In this document: positions 50,971-61,162 of the stretch, piece by piece
Layout: each line of letters begins with the position of its first letter
Position numbering within the stretch: position 1 is the first letter of the stretch
Assembly: GCA_019510185.1 (NCBI GenBank)
Contig: JAEKKV010000011.1
Coordinates: 124,001-188,000, forward strand
DNA length: 64,000 nt
Source: Verrucomicrobiota bacterium
GTDB lineage: Bacteria; Verrucomicrobiota; Verrucomicrobiia; Opitutales; Opitutaceae
Direction: 5' to 3'
Made by a program: the position numbers and the translations under genes
Notes under the pieces: generated by a model
Seen by the model: the letters and a program-made list of their open reading frames with translations, nothing else
The model's database searches: none
Told to the model about the DNA's origin: nothing

Positions 50971-51537
50971 ATGCTCTCCATGCTTGTTCTCGCCGAAGTC
51001 ACCGGCCAGGTCCCCGAGGCATCCGCCAACGCCTTCACCAAGATCACCGATACGTTCGGCCTCAGCCTGCCCGGCATCCTGGCGCAAATCTTCAGCTTCG
51101 CGGTCGTTGCGTTCGTTCTGTGGAAGTTCGCGTTCAAGCCCGTCCTCGCCACGCTCGACGAGCGCCAGAGCAAGATCGCCGAAGGCCTGCGCTACGCGGA
51201 AGAGACCAAGGCCCGCCTTGCCGCCGTGCAGCAGGAGACCGCCGAGACCTTGAAGAAGGCCCAGATCGAGGCCGCCACCATCATCGAGCAGGCCCGCAAG
51301 GCCTCCAAGGAACTCGCCGAACGCGAGACCACCGCTGCCACCGAGCGCGCCAACGGCCTCATCACGAAGGCCCAGCAGGCCATCGAGCTTGAGAAGCAGA
51401 AGATGTTGAACGAGGCCCGGACGGAAATCTCCCGCCTCGTCATCGCCACCACCCAGCGCGTTCTCGCCAAGGAGCTGAACGACGCCGATCGCAGCCGCTT
51501 CAACGAAGCCGCCGCCCGCGAACTCGCCTCCGTTTAA
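50971..51537 (+). CDS. atpF: ATP synthase subunit b
   Basis: TM segment then FAFKPVLATLDERQSKIAEGLRYAEETKARLAAVQQE; operon position. Confidence 0.95.
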   Translation: MLSMLVLAEVTGQVPEASANAFTKITDTFGLSLPGILAQIFSFAVVAFVLWKFAFKPVLATLDERQSKIAEGLRYAEETKARLAAVQQETAETLKKAQIEAATIIEQARKASKELAERETTAATERANGLITKAQQAIELEKQKMLNEARTEISRLVIATTQRVLAKELNDADRSRFNEAAARELASV

Positions 51538-51545
51538 TTTTCCCC

Positions 51546-51941
51546 ATGGCGTCCGGCAAAAAGCAGATCAACCAGCTCGCGCGGCAGCTCTTCAAGCTGA
51601 GCTTCGTCAACGGCAGCCTCTCCGGCGAACAGGTCGCCGGCGTGCTCGCCTATCTGGAGAAGCACGCGCCCGCCAAGCCGCTTGCCGTGCTGATCGCCTA
51701 TCGGCGCCTCATCGTCGCCGAAGCCGCCAAGAGCGTCGCCGTCGTCGAACACGCCGGTCCGGTGGGTGAAGCCACGTTGCAAGCCATCGCCAGCGCGATG
51801 ACCGCCCGCTACCAGCGCCCCGTCACCGTCAGCGCCAAGCCCGCCTCCTCGCTGCTCGCCGGCCTTCGCGTGCGCATCGGCGACGATGTTTACGAATCCT
51901 CCGCCGCCGGCCAGCTCGCCGCCCTCTCCGCCTCCGTCTGA
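51546..51941 (+). CDS. atpH: ATP synthase subunit delta (short, 131 aa)
   Basis: Operon position between atpF and atp[24 protein letters not shown]-terminus resembles the GxxxxxGDxvxDxSvxxrLxxL delta motif. Confidence 0.85.
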   Translation: MASGKKQINQLARQLFKLSFVNGSLSGEQVAGVLAYLEKHAPAKPLAVLIAYRRLIVAEAAKSVAVVEHAGPVGEATLQAIASAMTARYQRPVTVSAKPASSLLAGLRVRIGDDVYESSAAGQLAALSASV

Positions 51942-51981
51942 TTTTCCCGTCCCCTTTTTAAAACCTAATCCCTCCCGTCGT

Positions 51982-53508
51982 ATGTCCACGGTCATCGAAC
52001 AAATCGAACAACAGATCGCGAAGCTTTCCACCAAAGCCGTTCGCAAGAACACCGGCGTCATCCGCACCGTCGCCGACGGCGTCGCCAAGATCGACGGCCT
52101 CTCGGACGTGATGTACAACGAGATGGTGCAGTTCCCCGGCGGGGTCATCGGCATCGCCCTCAACCTTGAAACCGACGAAGTCGGCTGCGTCGTCCTCGGC
52201 GACGTTTCCAATCTGAAGGAAGGCGACGAAGTCCAGACCACCGGCAAGCTTCTCTCCGTTCCTGTCGGCAAGGCCCTCCTCGGCCGCGTTGTCGACGCCC
52301 TCGGCAATCCCGTCGACGGCAAGGGCCCCCTCGGCGCCACCGAGACCTATCCGGTCGAGCGCATCGCTCCCGGCATCATGGCCCGCAAATCGGTCAACCA
52401 GCCGCTCTTCACCGGCATCATGGCCATCGATTCCATGATTCCGATCGGCCGCGGCCAGCGCGAACTCATCATCGGCGACCGTGGCACCGGCAAGACCACC
52501 ATCGCGGTCGACACCATCATCAACCAGGCGAAGATCAACCGCGTCGGCCTCGCCAGCGGCAACCCGAAGTTCCGCCCGGTTTACTCCATCTACGTCGCCA
52601 TCGGCCAGAAGAACGCCAACATCGTCCGCACGATCGGCGCCCTTGAGGCCGCCGGCGCGCTGGAGTTCACCGTCATCGTCGGCGCTCCCGCCGCCGACAA
52701 CGCCGCCAACCAGTACATCGCCCCCTATTCCGGCGCCGCCATCGGCGAATGGTTCATGGAAAACGGCATGGACGCGCTGATCGTTTATGACGATCTCTCC
52801 AAGCACGCCGTCGCCTACCGCCAGATCTCGCTCATCCTGAAGCGCCCCTCCGGCCGCGAAGCGTATCCCGGCGACGTGTTCTATCTCCACTCCCGCCTCC
52901 TCGAGCGCGCCGCGCGCCTCGACGGCAAGGGCTCGCTCACCGCGCTCCCCATCATCGAAACTCTCGCGGGCGACGTCTCGGCCTACATCCCGACCAACGT
53001 CATCTCGATCACCGACGGCCAGATCTTCCTCGAGACCGATCTCTTCAACCAAGGCATCCGCCCCGCCGTTTCCGTCGGTCTCTCCGTCTCCCGCGTCGGT
53101 TCCTCCGCGCAGATCAAGGCCACCAAGCAGGTCGGCGGCAAACTCAAGGGCGAACTGGCCCAGTTCCGCGAACTCGCCGCCTTCGCGCAGTTCGGCTCCG
53201 ACCTTGACGCCAAGACCAAGGCCCAGCTCGACCGCGGCGGCCGCATCGTCGAACTTTTCAAACAGCCCGCCTTCAGCCCGATTCCGATCGAGCAGCAAGT
53301 CGTCACTCTCTGGGCCATCCAGAAAGGCTACTACGACGGTCTCGACCTCAAGAAGGTCAACGCCGCCTCCGTTTCGATCCGCGACTTCTTCGCCACCCGC
53401 AAGGACGAGCTTCTCACGGAAATCCGTAACAAGGCCGCCCTCGACAAGGACCTTGAGGCCAAGATCGAGGCCGCGATGAACGAGTGGAAGCCCACCTTCG
53501 CCGCCTAA
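51982..53508 (+). CDS. atpA: ATP synthase subunit alpha
   Basis: [78 protein letters not shown]. Confidence 0.98.
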   Translation: MSTVIEQIEQQIAKLSTKAVRKNTGVIRTVADGVAKIDGLSDVMYNEMVQFPGGVIGIALNLETDEVGCVVLGDVSNLKEGDEVQTTGKLLSVPVGKALLGRVVDALGNPVDGKGPLGATETYPVERIAPGIMARKSVNQPLFTGIMAIDSMIPIGRGQRELIIGDRGTGKTTIAVDTIINQAKINRVGLASGNPKFRPVYSIYVAIGQKNANIVRTIGALEAAGALEFTVIVGAPAADNAANQYIAPYSGAAIGEWFMENGMDALIVYDDLSKHAVAYRQISLILKRPSGREAYPGDVFYLHSRLLERAARLDGKGSLTALPIIETLAGDVSAYIPTNVISITDGQIFLETDLFNQGIRPAVSVGLSVSRVGSSAQIKATKQVGGKLKGELAQFRELAAFAQFGSDLDAKTKAQLDRGGRIVELFKQPAFSPIPIEQQVVTLWAIQKGYYDGLDLKKVNAASVSIRDFFATRKDELLTEIRNKAALDKDLEAKIEAAMNEWKPTFAA

Positions 53509-53546
53509 GCTAGCCGCGCAATCGCGATCCAACCCTTCCCAATCCC

Positions 53547-54428
53547 GTGGCATCCACACGCGACATCCGCCGCCGCATCAAGTCGGTCAAAAACACCCGC
53601 CAGATCACCAAGGCGATGGAGTTGGTGGCCGCCTCGAAGATGAAAAAGGCGCAACAAGCCGCCCTTGCCGGCCGGCCTTACGCCCAGTTGCTCTCCACCA
53701 TGCTCGCCACCCTGGCGCCCGCGGCGGACGAACAGCTTCATCCGTTCCTCGTGCGCCGCACGGTCAAGACCCGCGGCATCATCCTGATCACCTCCGACAA
53801 GGGTCTCTGCGGTCCGCTCAACGCCAATCTGTTCAAGCTGGCGGCCGACATCAAGACGCCCGCCAAGTTCTACTCCATCGGACGCAAGGGCACGCAGTTT
53901 CTCGCCCGCACCAAGCGTGATCTTGTCGCCGATTTTCCCGTACATGACCGCGCCCCCTTCGGCGAAGTTAAAGTCGCCGTTGAGTTCGTCGTGAAGCAGT
54001 TCCTCGAGGGCGTCGTGGATACCATCGAGGTCATCTACCCGCGCTTCAAGAACACGCTCGTGCAGGAGCCGGTCGTCCGTCCGGTGCTGCCGCTCGACAA
54101 TCTTCGCGAGTTCATCGAGAGCCTGCAGCGTCACGCCGGCGTCGTCGCGGCGGCCGAGGTCAACCACACGCGCCAGTTCGTCTTCGAGCCCGGCGCCAAG
54201 GCCGTCCTCAACGCGTTGCTCCCGTTCTACGTCAGCCGCGAAGTCTACCAGTTCGTCCTTTCGACCCGTGCCTCCGAGCACAGCGCCCGCATGGTGGCCA
54301 TGAAGACCGCCAAGGACAACGCCACCAAGCTCGTCGGCGAACTCACCCTCGAATACAACAAGGCCCGTCAGGCCGCGATCACCCAGGAAATCCTCGAGAT
54401 CGCCGCCGCCTCGTTCTCCGCCGCCTAA
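53547..54428 (+). CDS. atpG: ATP synthase subunit gamma
   Basis: ASTRDIRRRIKSVKNTRQITKAMELVAASKMKKAQ; TSDKGLCGPLNANLFK; GTG start. Confidence 0.97.
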   Translation: MASTRDIRRRIKSVKNTRQITKAMELVAASKMKKAQQAALAGRPYAQLLSTMLATLAPAADEQLHPFLVRRTVKTRGIILITSDKGLCGPLNANLFKLAADIKTPAKFYSIGRKGTQFLARTKRDLVADFPVHDRAPFGEVKVAVEFVVKQFLEGVVDTIEVIYPRFKNTLVQEPVVRPVLPLDNLREFIESLQRHAGVVAAAEVNHTRQFVFEPGAKAVLNALLPFYVSREVYQFVLSTRASEHSARMVAMKTAKDNATKLVGELTLEYNKARQAAITQEILEIAAASFSAA

Positions 54429-54445
54429 GCGGTTCTCTTTTTTAA

Positions 54446-55891
<1,446 letters not shown>

Positions 55892-55954
55892 CCCGGCAGC
55901 GGCGGGTGATCAACCCACCCGCCGCCCCCATCCGCTCCTCGCTGTTTTTCCGTC

Positions 55955-56362
55955 ATGTCCCTCACACTCGAAATCGTCACCCCCGAAGCCCGCGTCTATT
56001 CCGACACCATCGAGACGGTCGTCATCCCGACGGTGGTCGGCGAGATCGGCATCCTTCCCGGGCACATCCCGCTGGTCACGCAGGTGACCGAGGGTGAGCT
56101 GCGCGTGACCAAGGACGGCAAGGTGTCGGTTCTCGTGGTGGGCACGGGCTTCGCGCAGATCGACGCTGACCGCGTCTCTGTCCTCGCCGAGCGCGCCATC
56201 ACCTTCGAAAAGATCGACGAGCATGCCGTCGAGGCCGCATTGAAACGCGCCCAGGACGCCTTGGCGGCCAAGGAAGCCCTTGAGCCCGCCGAGATCGAAC
56301 GGCTCGAAAGCGTCGTGCGCTTTTCCGTCGCCCAGCTCGGCATCAAACGCCGCGGCCGCTAA
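55955..56362 (+). CDS. atpC: ATP synthase subunit epsilon
   Basis: LEIVTPEARVYSDTIETVVIPTVVGEIGILPGHIPLVTQVTEGELRV. Confidence 0.95.
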   Translation: MSLTLEIVTPEARVYSDTIETVVIPTVVGEIGILPGHIPLVTQVTEGELRVTKDGKVSVLVVGTGFAQIDADRVSVLAERAITFEKIDEHAVEAALKRAQDALAAKEALEPAEIERLESVVRFSVAQLGIKRRGR

Positions 56363-56389
56363 ACGGTTTCGCTGGCCGGTTTGCCCAAG

Positions 56390-56416
56390 CGCGGTCCAAA
56401 AAGACCGCGTTTTTTT
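56390..56416 (+). terminator. atp operon terminator
   Basis: CGCGGTC-caaaaa-GACCGCG followed by TTTTTTT. Confidence 0.9.
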
Positions 56417-56434
56417 GCGCCCGCATCCGTCGGT

Positions 56435-56884
56435 TTATTTGGCCGCCGGGCGGGTGATTTTTTCAAGGGACGCGAGCCAAGTCTTGGGCCCGCCCTCCTC
56501 ATAACCCAGCTCACCCACCTTCTCGCCCTTCGGATTCAGCACGACGATCGTGGGAAAGCCCTCGATCTTGTATTTTCCGGAGAGCCGCTCGTTTTGCTGT
56601 TTCTCCGCCTCGGTCTGCGGTTTTTGCCGGGGGAAATCCAATTTCACCAACACGAGGTGATCCTTGGCGTACGCAAGAAATTCAGCCTGGGAAAACACCT
56701 CCTGATCCAAGCGCATGCACCAGCTGCACCAATCGGATCCGGTGAAATCGAGAACCAGCATTTTTTTCTCGGCCGCCGCCTGGCGAGCCGCCGACTCATA
56801 ATTGGTGAGCCAGACCGCTTCCGCCGCCTGAGCGCAGGCGAGGCCGGACAAAAACAAAGCACAAAGAAGGAGCAGGCGTTTCAT
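56435..56884 (-). CDS. secreted thioredoxin-family protein
   Basis: Signal peptide; MLVLDFTGSDWCSWCMRLDQEVFSQ (CxxC), GFPTIVVLNPKGEKVGELGY. Confidence 0.88.
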   Translation of the reverse strand: MKRLLLLCALFLSGLACAQAAEAVWLTNYESAARQAAAEKKMLVLDFTGSDWCSWCMRLDQEVFSQAEFLAYAKDHLVLVKLDFPRQKPQTEAEKQQNERLSGKYKIEGFPTIVVLNPKGEKVGELGYEEGGPKTWLASLEKITRPAAK

Positions 56885-56983
56885 AATTTGAAAGTTAAAG
56901 GTGCGTCGCGCAGGAAACCGACACCGGATAATCGCGCTTGATCCCTTCTGAATTCAAGCGCGCAACGCCACCTCCACCTGTCG

Positions 56984-57859
56984 TCAATACCGCACGCTGC
57001 GGCCGAAATAGTTGAGCAACCAATATTCTTTCCAGACGCGATAACGGCCCTCGTGGCTGATCTTGCCATGCTCCTCGCGCTCGGCGTGCGGAAACAGGAA
57101 GCCCAACTCGGTGTTGATCTGCTCCAGTTCGCGTTGCTGATGGTTGAGATCGTCGAGCGGATCCGTGACCCATGGCGCCACCAGTTCATTGGCGTGGGCG
57201 AGCCGCTCTTTGTGAATCGTCACCAGTTTGGCCAGCGAGCGCCGCCAGGGAAAACGCCGCACCAACCAGTTTTCGGGATAAAAACCGCCGAAGGGAAGAT
57301 AGAGGTTGTCCGTCACGTAGCGGTAGCCGCTCACGGTATTGGAAGAAAGCCCGTAGCACACCGAAAGGGAACCGTTGGCCTGCGGCAGAAAGGTGATCTG
57401 AATCCGCGTTTTCGACTCTACGTCCTGATAAATCGAAATCCGCAGGTAAAGACTGGGGGCAACCTCGGCTTTGAGCGCCTGCACTTGCTTGAAGCCGTTG
57501 GCGCGGAGCCAATCACGGATTTTCAAAAGCCGTGGATGCGTCGGCCATTCCTCTCCGGATTGATTGGGCACAAACTTCGGAAACAACGGCAACGAACTCA
57601 CGCTCAAGGCATGGATGGCCAGCCAATTGTAAAGCGTCTCGACCAGAAACCAGAGCAGAAAAAACGCACCGACCAGCGCCATGTAAGGCCGGTCGGACCA
57701 GCCGAAATCGATGAAGCCTTTGGCCACGCCAAAAGCAAAGATCAGCCAGCGCAGCCAGCGCGTGAAAATCGCCACCACAGGCGAACCGGTGCGCTGATTG
57801 AACTGGGTGAGCATCAGCAGCAGCACGATGCTTCCAAGCAGGGGATAATCGAGGTCCAT
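56984..57859 (-). CDS. membrane protein of unknown function
   Basis: Start MDLDYPLLGSIVLLLMLTQF; TM helices followed by a soluble C-terminal domain. Confidence 0.75.
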   Translation of the reverse strand: MDLDYPLLGSIVLLLMLTQFNQRTGSPVVAIFTRWLRWLIFAFGVAKGFIDFGWSDRPYMALVGAFFLLWFLVETLYNWLAIHALSVSSLPLFPKFVPNQSGEEWPTHPRLLKIRDWLRANGFKQVQALKAEVAPSLYLRISIYQDVESKTRIQITFLPQANGSLSVCYGLSSNTVSGYRYVTDNLYLPFGGFYPENWLVRRFPWRRSLAKLVTIHKERLAHANELVAPWVTDPLDDLNHQQRELEQINTELGFLFPHAEREEHGKISHEGRYRVWKEYWLLNYFGRSVRY

Positions 57860-57863
57860 GGAT

Positions 57864-57894
57864 AAAAAAGGCCGGGGTGGTTGACCCCAGCCTT
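57864..57894 (-). terminator. dnaN terminator
   Basis: AAGGCCGGGGT-ggttg-ACCCCAGCCTT with A-run flank (U-run on minus strand). Confidence 0.82.
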
Positions 57895-57922
57895 GAAGGA
57901 ACCGGGCAGCCGCGAGCAAAAC

Positions 57923-59047
57923 TCAGCTCAGGCGTACCGGCATGATGACGCAGATGAAGCTTTCCAGCGTCTTGAACACACCGGGGCTCACTTCATCTTT
58001 AAGTTCGAAGAAAATCTCGTCCTTCGTGAGGGCCTTGAGCGGATCGAGCACGAAAGCGGGGTTGAAGGCGACCTGAAGATCAGGGCCGCTGTAGGCGATC
58101 GCCATGGACTCGTGCGCCTCGCCGAAATCGGGGCTTTGCGCGGTGATTTCGAGCAGATTGCTCGTCAGCTTGATCTTCACCGAATTCGATTTTTCGGACG
58201 TCACCAGCGCGGCGCGATGCACGCACTGGAGGAAAAGTTCGCGCTCCAACTTGATGCGCTGATGCGTCTCCTTGGGGATGACCTGCTGATAATTCGGGTA
58301 ATTGCCTTCGACGACCTTGGAATAAAGGTAGATCGAATCGACCAAGCCGCTCGAGTCCTTGTCCGTGCTGATCTGGAACGACGCCCGGCGGTCATTAAAG
58401 GCGATTTTGAGCTTCTCCCCCTTGTCCAGCATGCGGGTGAGCTCGGAAACCGTTTTAGCGGGCAGGATGATGCTTCCAGCGCTGTCCGCAGGAACCTCGA
58501 GCTCCTTGGAAATGAGCGCCAAGCGGCGGCCATCGGTTGCGACCAACGAAAGCTTCCCGTCGCGGAAGTTGAAATACACGCCGTTGAGAATGTAGCGCGT
58601 CTCGTCGGAAGACTGCGCATAGGACACGCTCTTGAGCATCGAAGTGAGCTCGGCCTGCTCGAGCGTGAACGACTTGTCGTCGCCGAATTCGGGCAGGGGC
58701 GGGAATTCTTCCTTGCCGATACCCATGATGCGGAAGGTGGAGCCACCGGAGGTGAGCTTGACCTGGTGATTCGGCGTGGCGTCGAACGACACGTCGACGT
58801 TGGGCAGTTCGCGCACGATGGTGGCGAGACGTTTGACCGGCAGGGTGACGGAGCCGCCTTCTTTGACCTCGGCCTTGATCTTGCAGCGAATGCCGAGATC
58901 AAGATTGGTGGTCGTGAGGGAGATGTAGTCCTTCTCCGCCTCGATCAGCACGTTGCTCAGGATCGGCATGGTGGCTTTGGAGCCGACGACGTTGAGAACC
59001 TGGGCGAGGCCGTTGCTGAAGTGGTCGCGGTTGATCTTGAATTTCAT
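57923..59047 (-). CDS. dnaN: DNA polymerase III beta sliding clamp
   Basis: [37 protein letters not shown]; ...[20 protein letters not shown]-terminus typical of DnaN. Confidence 0.96.
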   Translation of the reverse strand: MKFKINRDHFSNGLAQVLNVVGSKATMPILSNVLIEAEKDYISLTTTNLDLGIRCKIKAEVKEGGSVTLPVKRLATIVRELPNVDVSFDATPNHQVKLTSGGSTFRIMGIGKEEFPPLPEFGDDKSFTLEQAELTSMLKSVSYAQSSDETRYILNGVYFNFRDGKLSLVATDGRRLALISKELEVPADSAGSIILPAKTVSELTRMLDKGEKLKIAFNDRRASFQISTDKDSSGLVDSIYLYSKVVEGNYPNYQQVIPKETHQRIKLERELFLQCVHRAALVTSEKSNSVKIKLTSNLLEITAQSPDFGEAHESMAIAYSGPDLQVAFNPAFVLDPLKALTKDEIFFELKDEVSPGVFKTLESFICVIMPVRLS

Positions 59048-59286
59048 TGAGAGGCGGGGACCGTTAAAGGGCGGAAGTTAACAAAGGATAAAAGATACCT
59101 AGTTCAATAAGATATGTTATCAGTCTTATTATGGGCTGCGAAGAACTGGGATAACTTTGGATTTTCCCTCGTGGAACGGACTGATTTTGTCTGCGAAGAA
59201 CTCAAAGTTGGAGGCCGAATAAAGCCGGGGTTATTCGCAGGCGTGAAGTTATTGGACACTTATTGGTGGGTTGATCGCAGAACCAT

Positions 59287-60180
59287 TCACACCAAGGGCG
59301 CCCGTTTGGTCAGGCCGTGTTTGCGCCAGTGCCGGATCAATCCGAAAAAGATGTAGCCGAGGCAGGCGATGAACATGCCGTATTCCTTGAAGGCCACGAC
59401 GGCTGCCACGATCACGCCAAAAAGGACGAACGTGGTGAGGCGGGTCTTCGTTTGCATATCAATCTGTTTGCCGCTGGGATAACGCACCGTGCTGACCATC
59501 AGCATCGCGATCAAAAGCAACAGCGGGGGAAGCGCGAGGGCCCAATGTTGGAGCGAGCGGTCATGCGCCGCGAGATTGAGCAGGAACAGCACCAGCGAAG
59601 CCACCGTACCGGCGGCCGCCGGCACCGGCAGGCCGATGAATTCTTTGCTGCTCGGCTTGGTGTCGCGATGCTGGTGGAGCAGGGGATTGGTGATGACGTT
59701 AAATCGGGCCAGCCGGATGGCCGCGCACAGAAGGTAAACAAATCCCAACAACCCGCCGATGTTTCTAAAAACAGGATAACCTTGTGTGGGTGAAAGGATA
59801 AGAAAGAAAACCATCAGCGCCGGCGCCACTCCGAACGAAACCACGTCGGCCAGCGAATCAAACTCGGCTCCGAACAGCGATTCGCGGCCGCCCATGCGGG
59901 CGAGGCGACCGTCGAGCATGTCGAAAGCCATGGCGCCGAAAATAAACCACACCGCTTGGGTGAACAGCTCGCTGGCCGCGGGGGTGATCGCGGGCATGAG
60001 CGCATCCACGCCGATCATGTCGTAGCGCGCCCGGATGCACCAGATGATGGCCATGAAGCCGCAGAACAAGTTCCCGGCGGTCATCAGGTTGGGCAGAAAA
60101 TAAATCCGGCTCGCCTGGGTTACGTTGTAGGGATTTTCGCGGTCGTTATCCAGCGAAGGCAAATCGTCGTCGTCGGCCAT
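59287..60180 (-). CDS. pssA: CDP-diacylglycerol--serine O-phosphatidyltransferase
   Basis: FLPNLMTAGNLFCGFMAI; DMLDGRLARMGGRESLFGAEFDSLADVVSFGVAPALM (CDP-alcohol phosphotransferase motif). Confidence 0.95.
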   Translation of the reverse strand: MADDDDLPSLDNDRENPYNVTQASRIYFLPNLMTAGNLFCGFMAIIWCIRARYDMIGVDALMPAITPAASELFTQAVWFIFGAMAFDMLDGRLARMGGRESLFGAEFDSLADVVSFGVAPALMVFFLILSPTQGYPVFRNIGGLLGFVYLLCAAIRLARFNVITNPLLHQHRDTKPSSKEFIGLPVPAAAGTVASLVLFLLNLAAHDRSLQHWALALPPLLLLIAMLMVSTVRYPSGKQIDMQTKTRLTTFVLFGVIVAAVVAFKEYGMFIACLGYIFFGLIRHWRKHGLTKRAPLV

Positions 60181-60188
60181 GGGGGCGT

Positions 60189-60542
60189 TTATTTGGTGAG
60201 CGATTCGAGATATTTCCAAAACTTGGAGTGTTGCTCCACGAGCTGGCTCTCGGAAACGGGCAGTTTGTTACGCAATAGAAAATCTTCCAACGAATTCCGG
60301 TGCAATATGTAAACCACGTGCAGCGTTGTCCCGTCCCGGACCTCGAAATAGAAGCGATGGTCGCCGGAACGGAGTCGGTAGAGCGATTGACCGGCGCGGC
60401 TGAAATGGCCCAGCGGCTCACGGGGATGCTCCAGATCGGCCGGCTTCAGCGAGCTGATCGGCTCGATCACCTCCAACTGCAAAAGCTTATCGAGCTTGTT
60501 GAGCTCGCGCATGCTTTGTTCGGAAAAAGTGACCTGATACAT
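60189..60542 (-). CDS. RelE/ParE-superfamily-like protein
   Basis: MYQVTFSEQSMRELNKLDKLLQLEVIEPI...GQSLYRLRSGDHRFYFEVRDGTTLHVVYILHRNSLEDFL. Confidence 0.75.
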   Translation of the reverse strand: MYQVTFSEQSMRELNKLDKLLQLEVIEPISSLKPADLEHPREPLGHFSRAGQSLYRLRSGDHRFYFEVRDGTTLHVVYILHRNSLEDFLLRNKLPVSESQLVEQHSKFWKYLESLTK

Positions 60543-60656
60543 GAAGAGAGTGGGGGCGGCGCGTGGTAAGACTGATCCCGGTGCGCCGGTAACCCGGTCC
60601 TCGCCCCGGCGTCATGCCAAGACAAGGGCCGCGCGAAAGGCCCGCCGCGATCACCC

Positions 60657-61100
60657 ATGAAGCCCCCATCTCTAGCCCCGGCCTGTCTTGCAGCAACGCT
60701 ATTTGTTTTAACCGGCCGGGCCGACACTCCGGCTGCTGGCCTGAGTGCAAACGACCAGGAAATCCTGAAACGCTACGACAAAAACGGCGACGGTAAGCTG
60801 GATGAAAATGAAGTCACCGCCGCCATGGACGAAAACCGCCAGGCGGCCGACGCGCTCCGCGGAAAAGCCCGTGAGCGGTTGAAGGAGCGCCAGCAGGCCT
60901 GGGTGAAGGAATTCGACAAAAACGGGGACGGAAAACTGGATGCCGCCGAGCGCGCCGCGATGGAGCAGGCCGTGCGGGCGCGCTTGGAAAAAAATCCGCA
61001 TCAGCTCAAACGCTTCGATACCGACGGCGACGGCAAGTTGAATGACGCCGAGTGGGCCGCCGCCCGCGAAAAACTTTTCGCCGGGATGGAAAAGCCGTGA
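60657..61100 (+). CDS. EF-hand domain protein
   Basis: Loops DKNGDGKLDENE, DKNGDGKLDAAE, DTDGDGKLNDAE; N-terminal signal-like region. Confidence 0.88.
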   Translation: MKPPSLAPACLAATLFVLTGRADTPAAGLSANDQEILKRYDKNGDGKLDENEVTAAMDENRQAADALRGKARERLKERQQAWVKEFDKNGDGKLDAAERAAMEQAVRARLEKNPHQLKRFDTDGDGKLNDAEWAAAREKLFAGMEKP

Positions 61101-61162
61101 TTCGCACTGTCCCTTGAAAAAGAGGTGGCGCGGGTCGGGCGGAAGGCGCACACCTTTCCGTA

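Noticed and set aside
59114-59356. 80-aa plus-strand ORF upstream of dnaN
   Set aside because: Extends into the pssA 3' end on the opposite strand, no RBS or domain seen; more likely intergenic.
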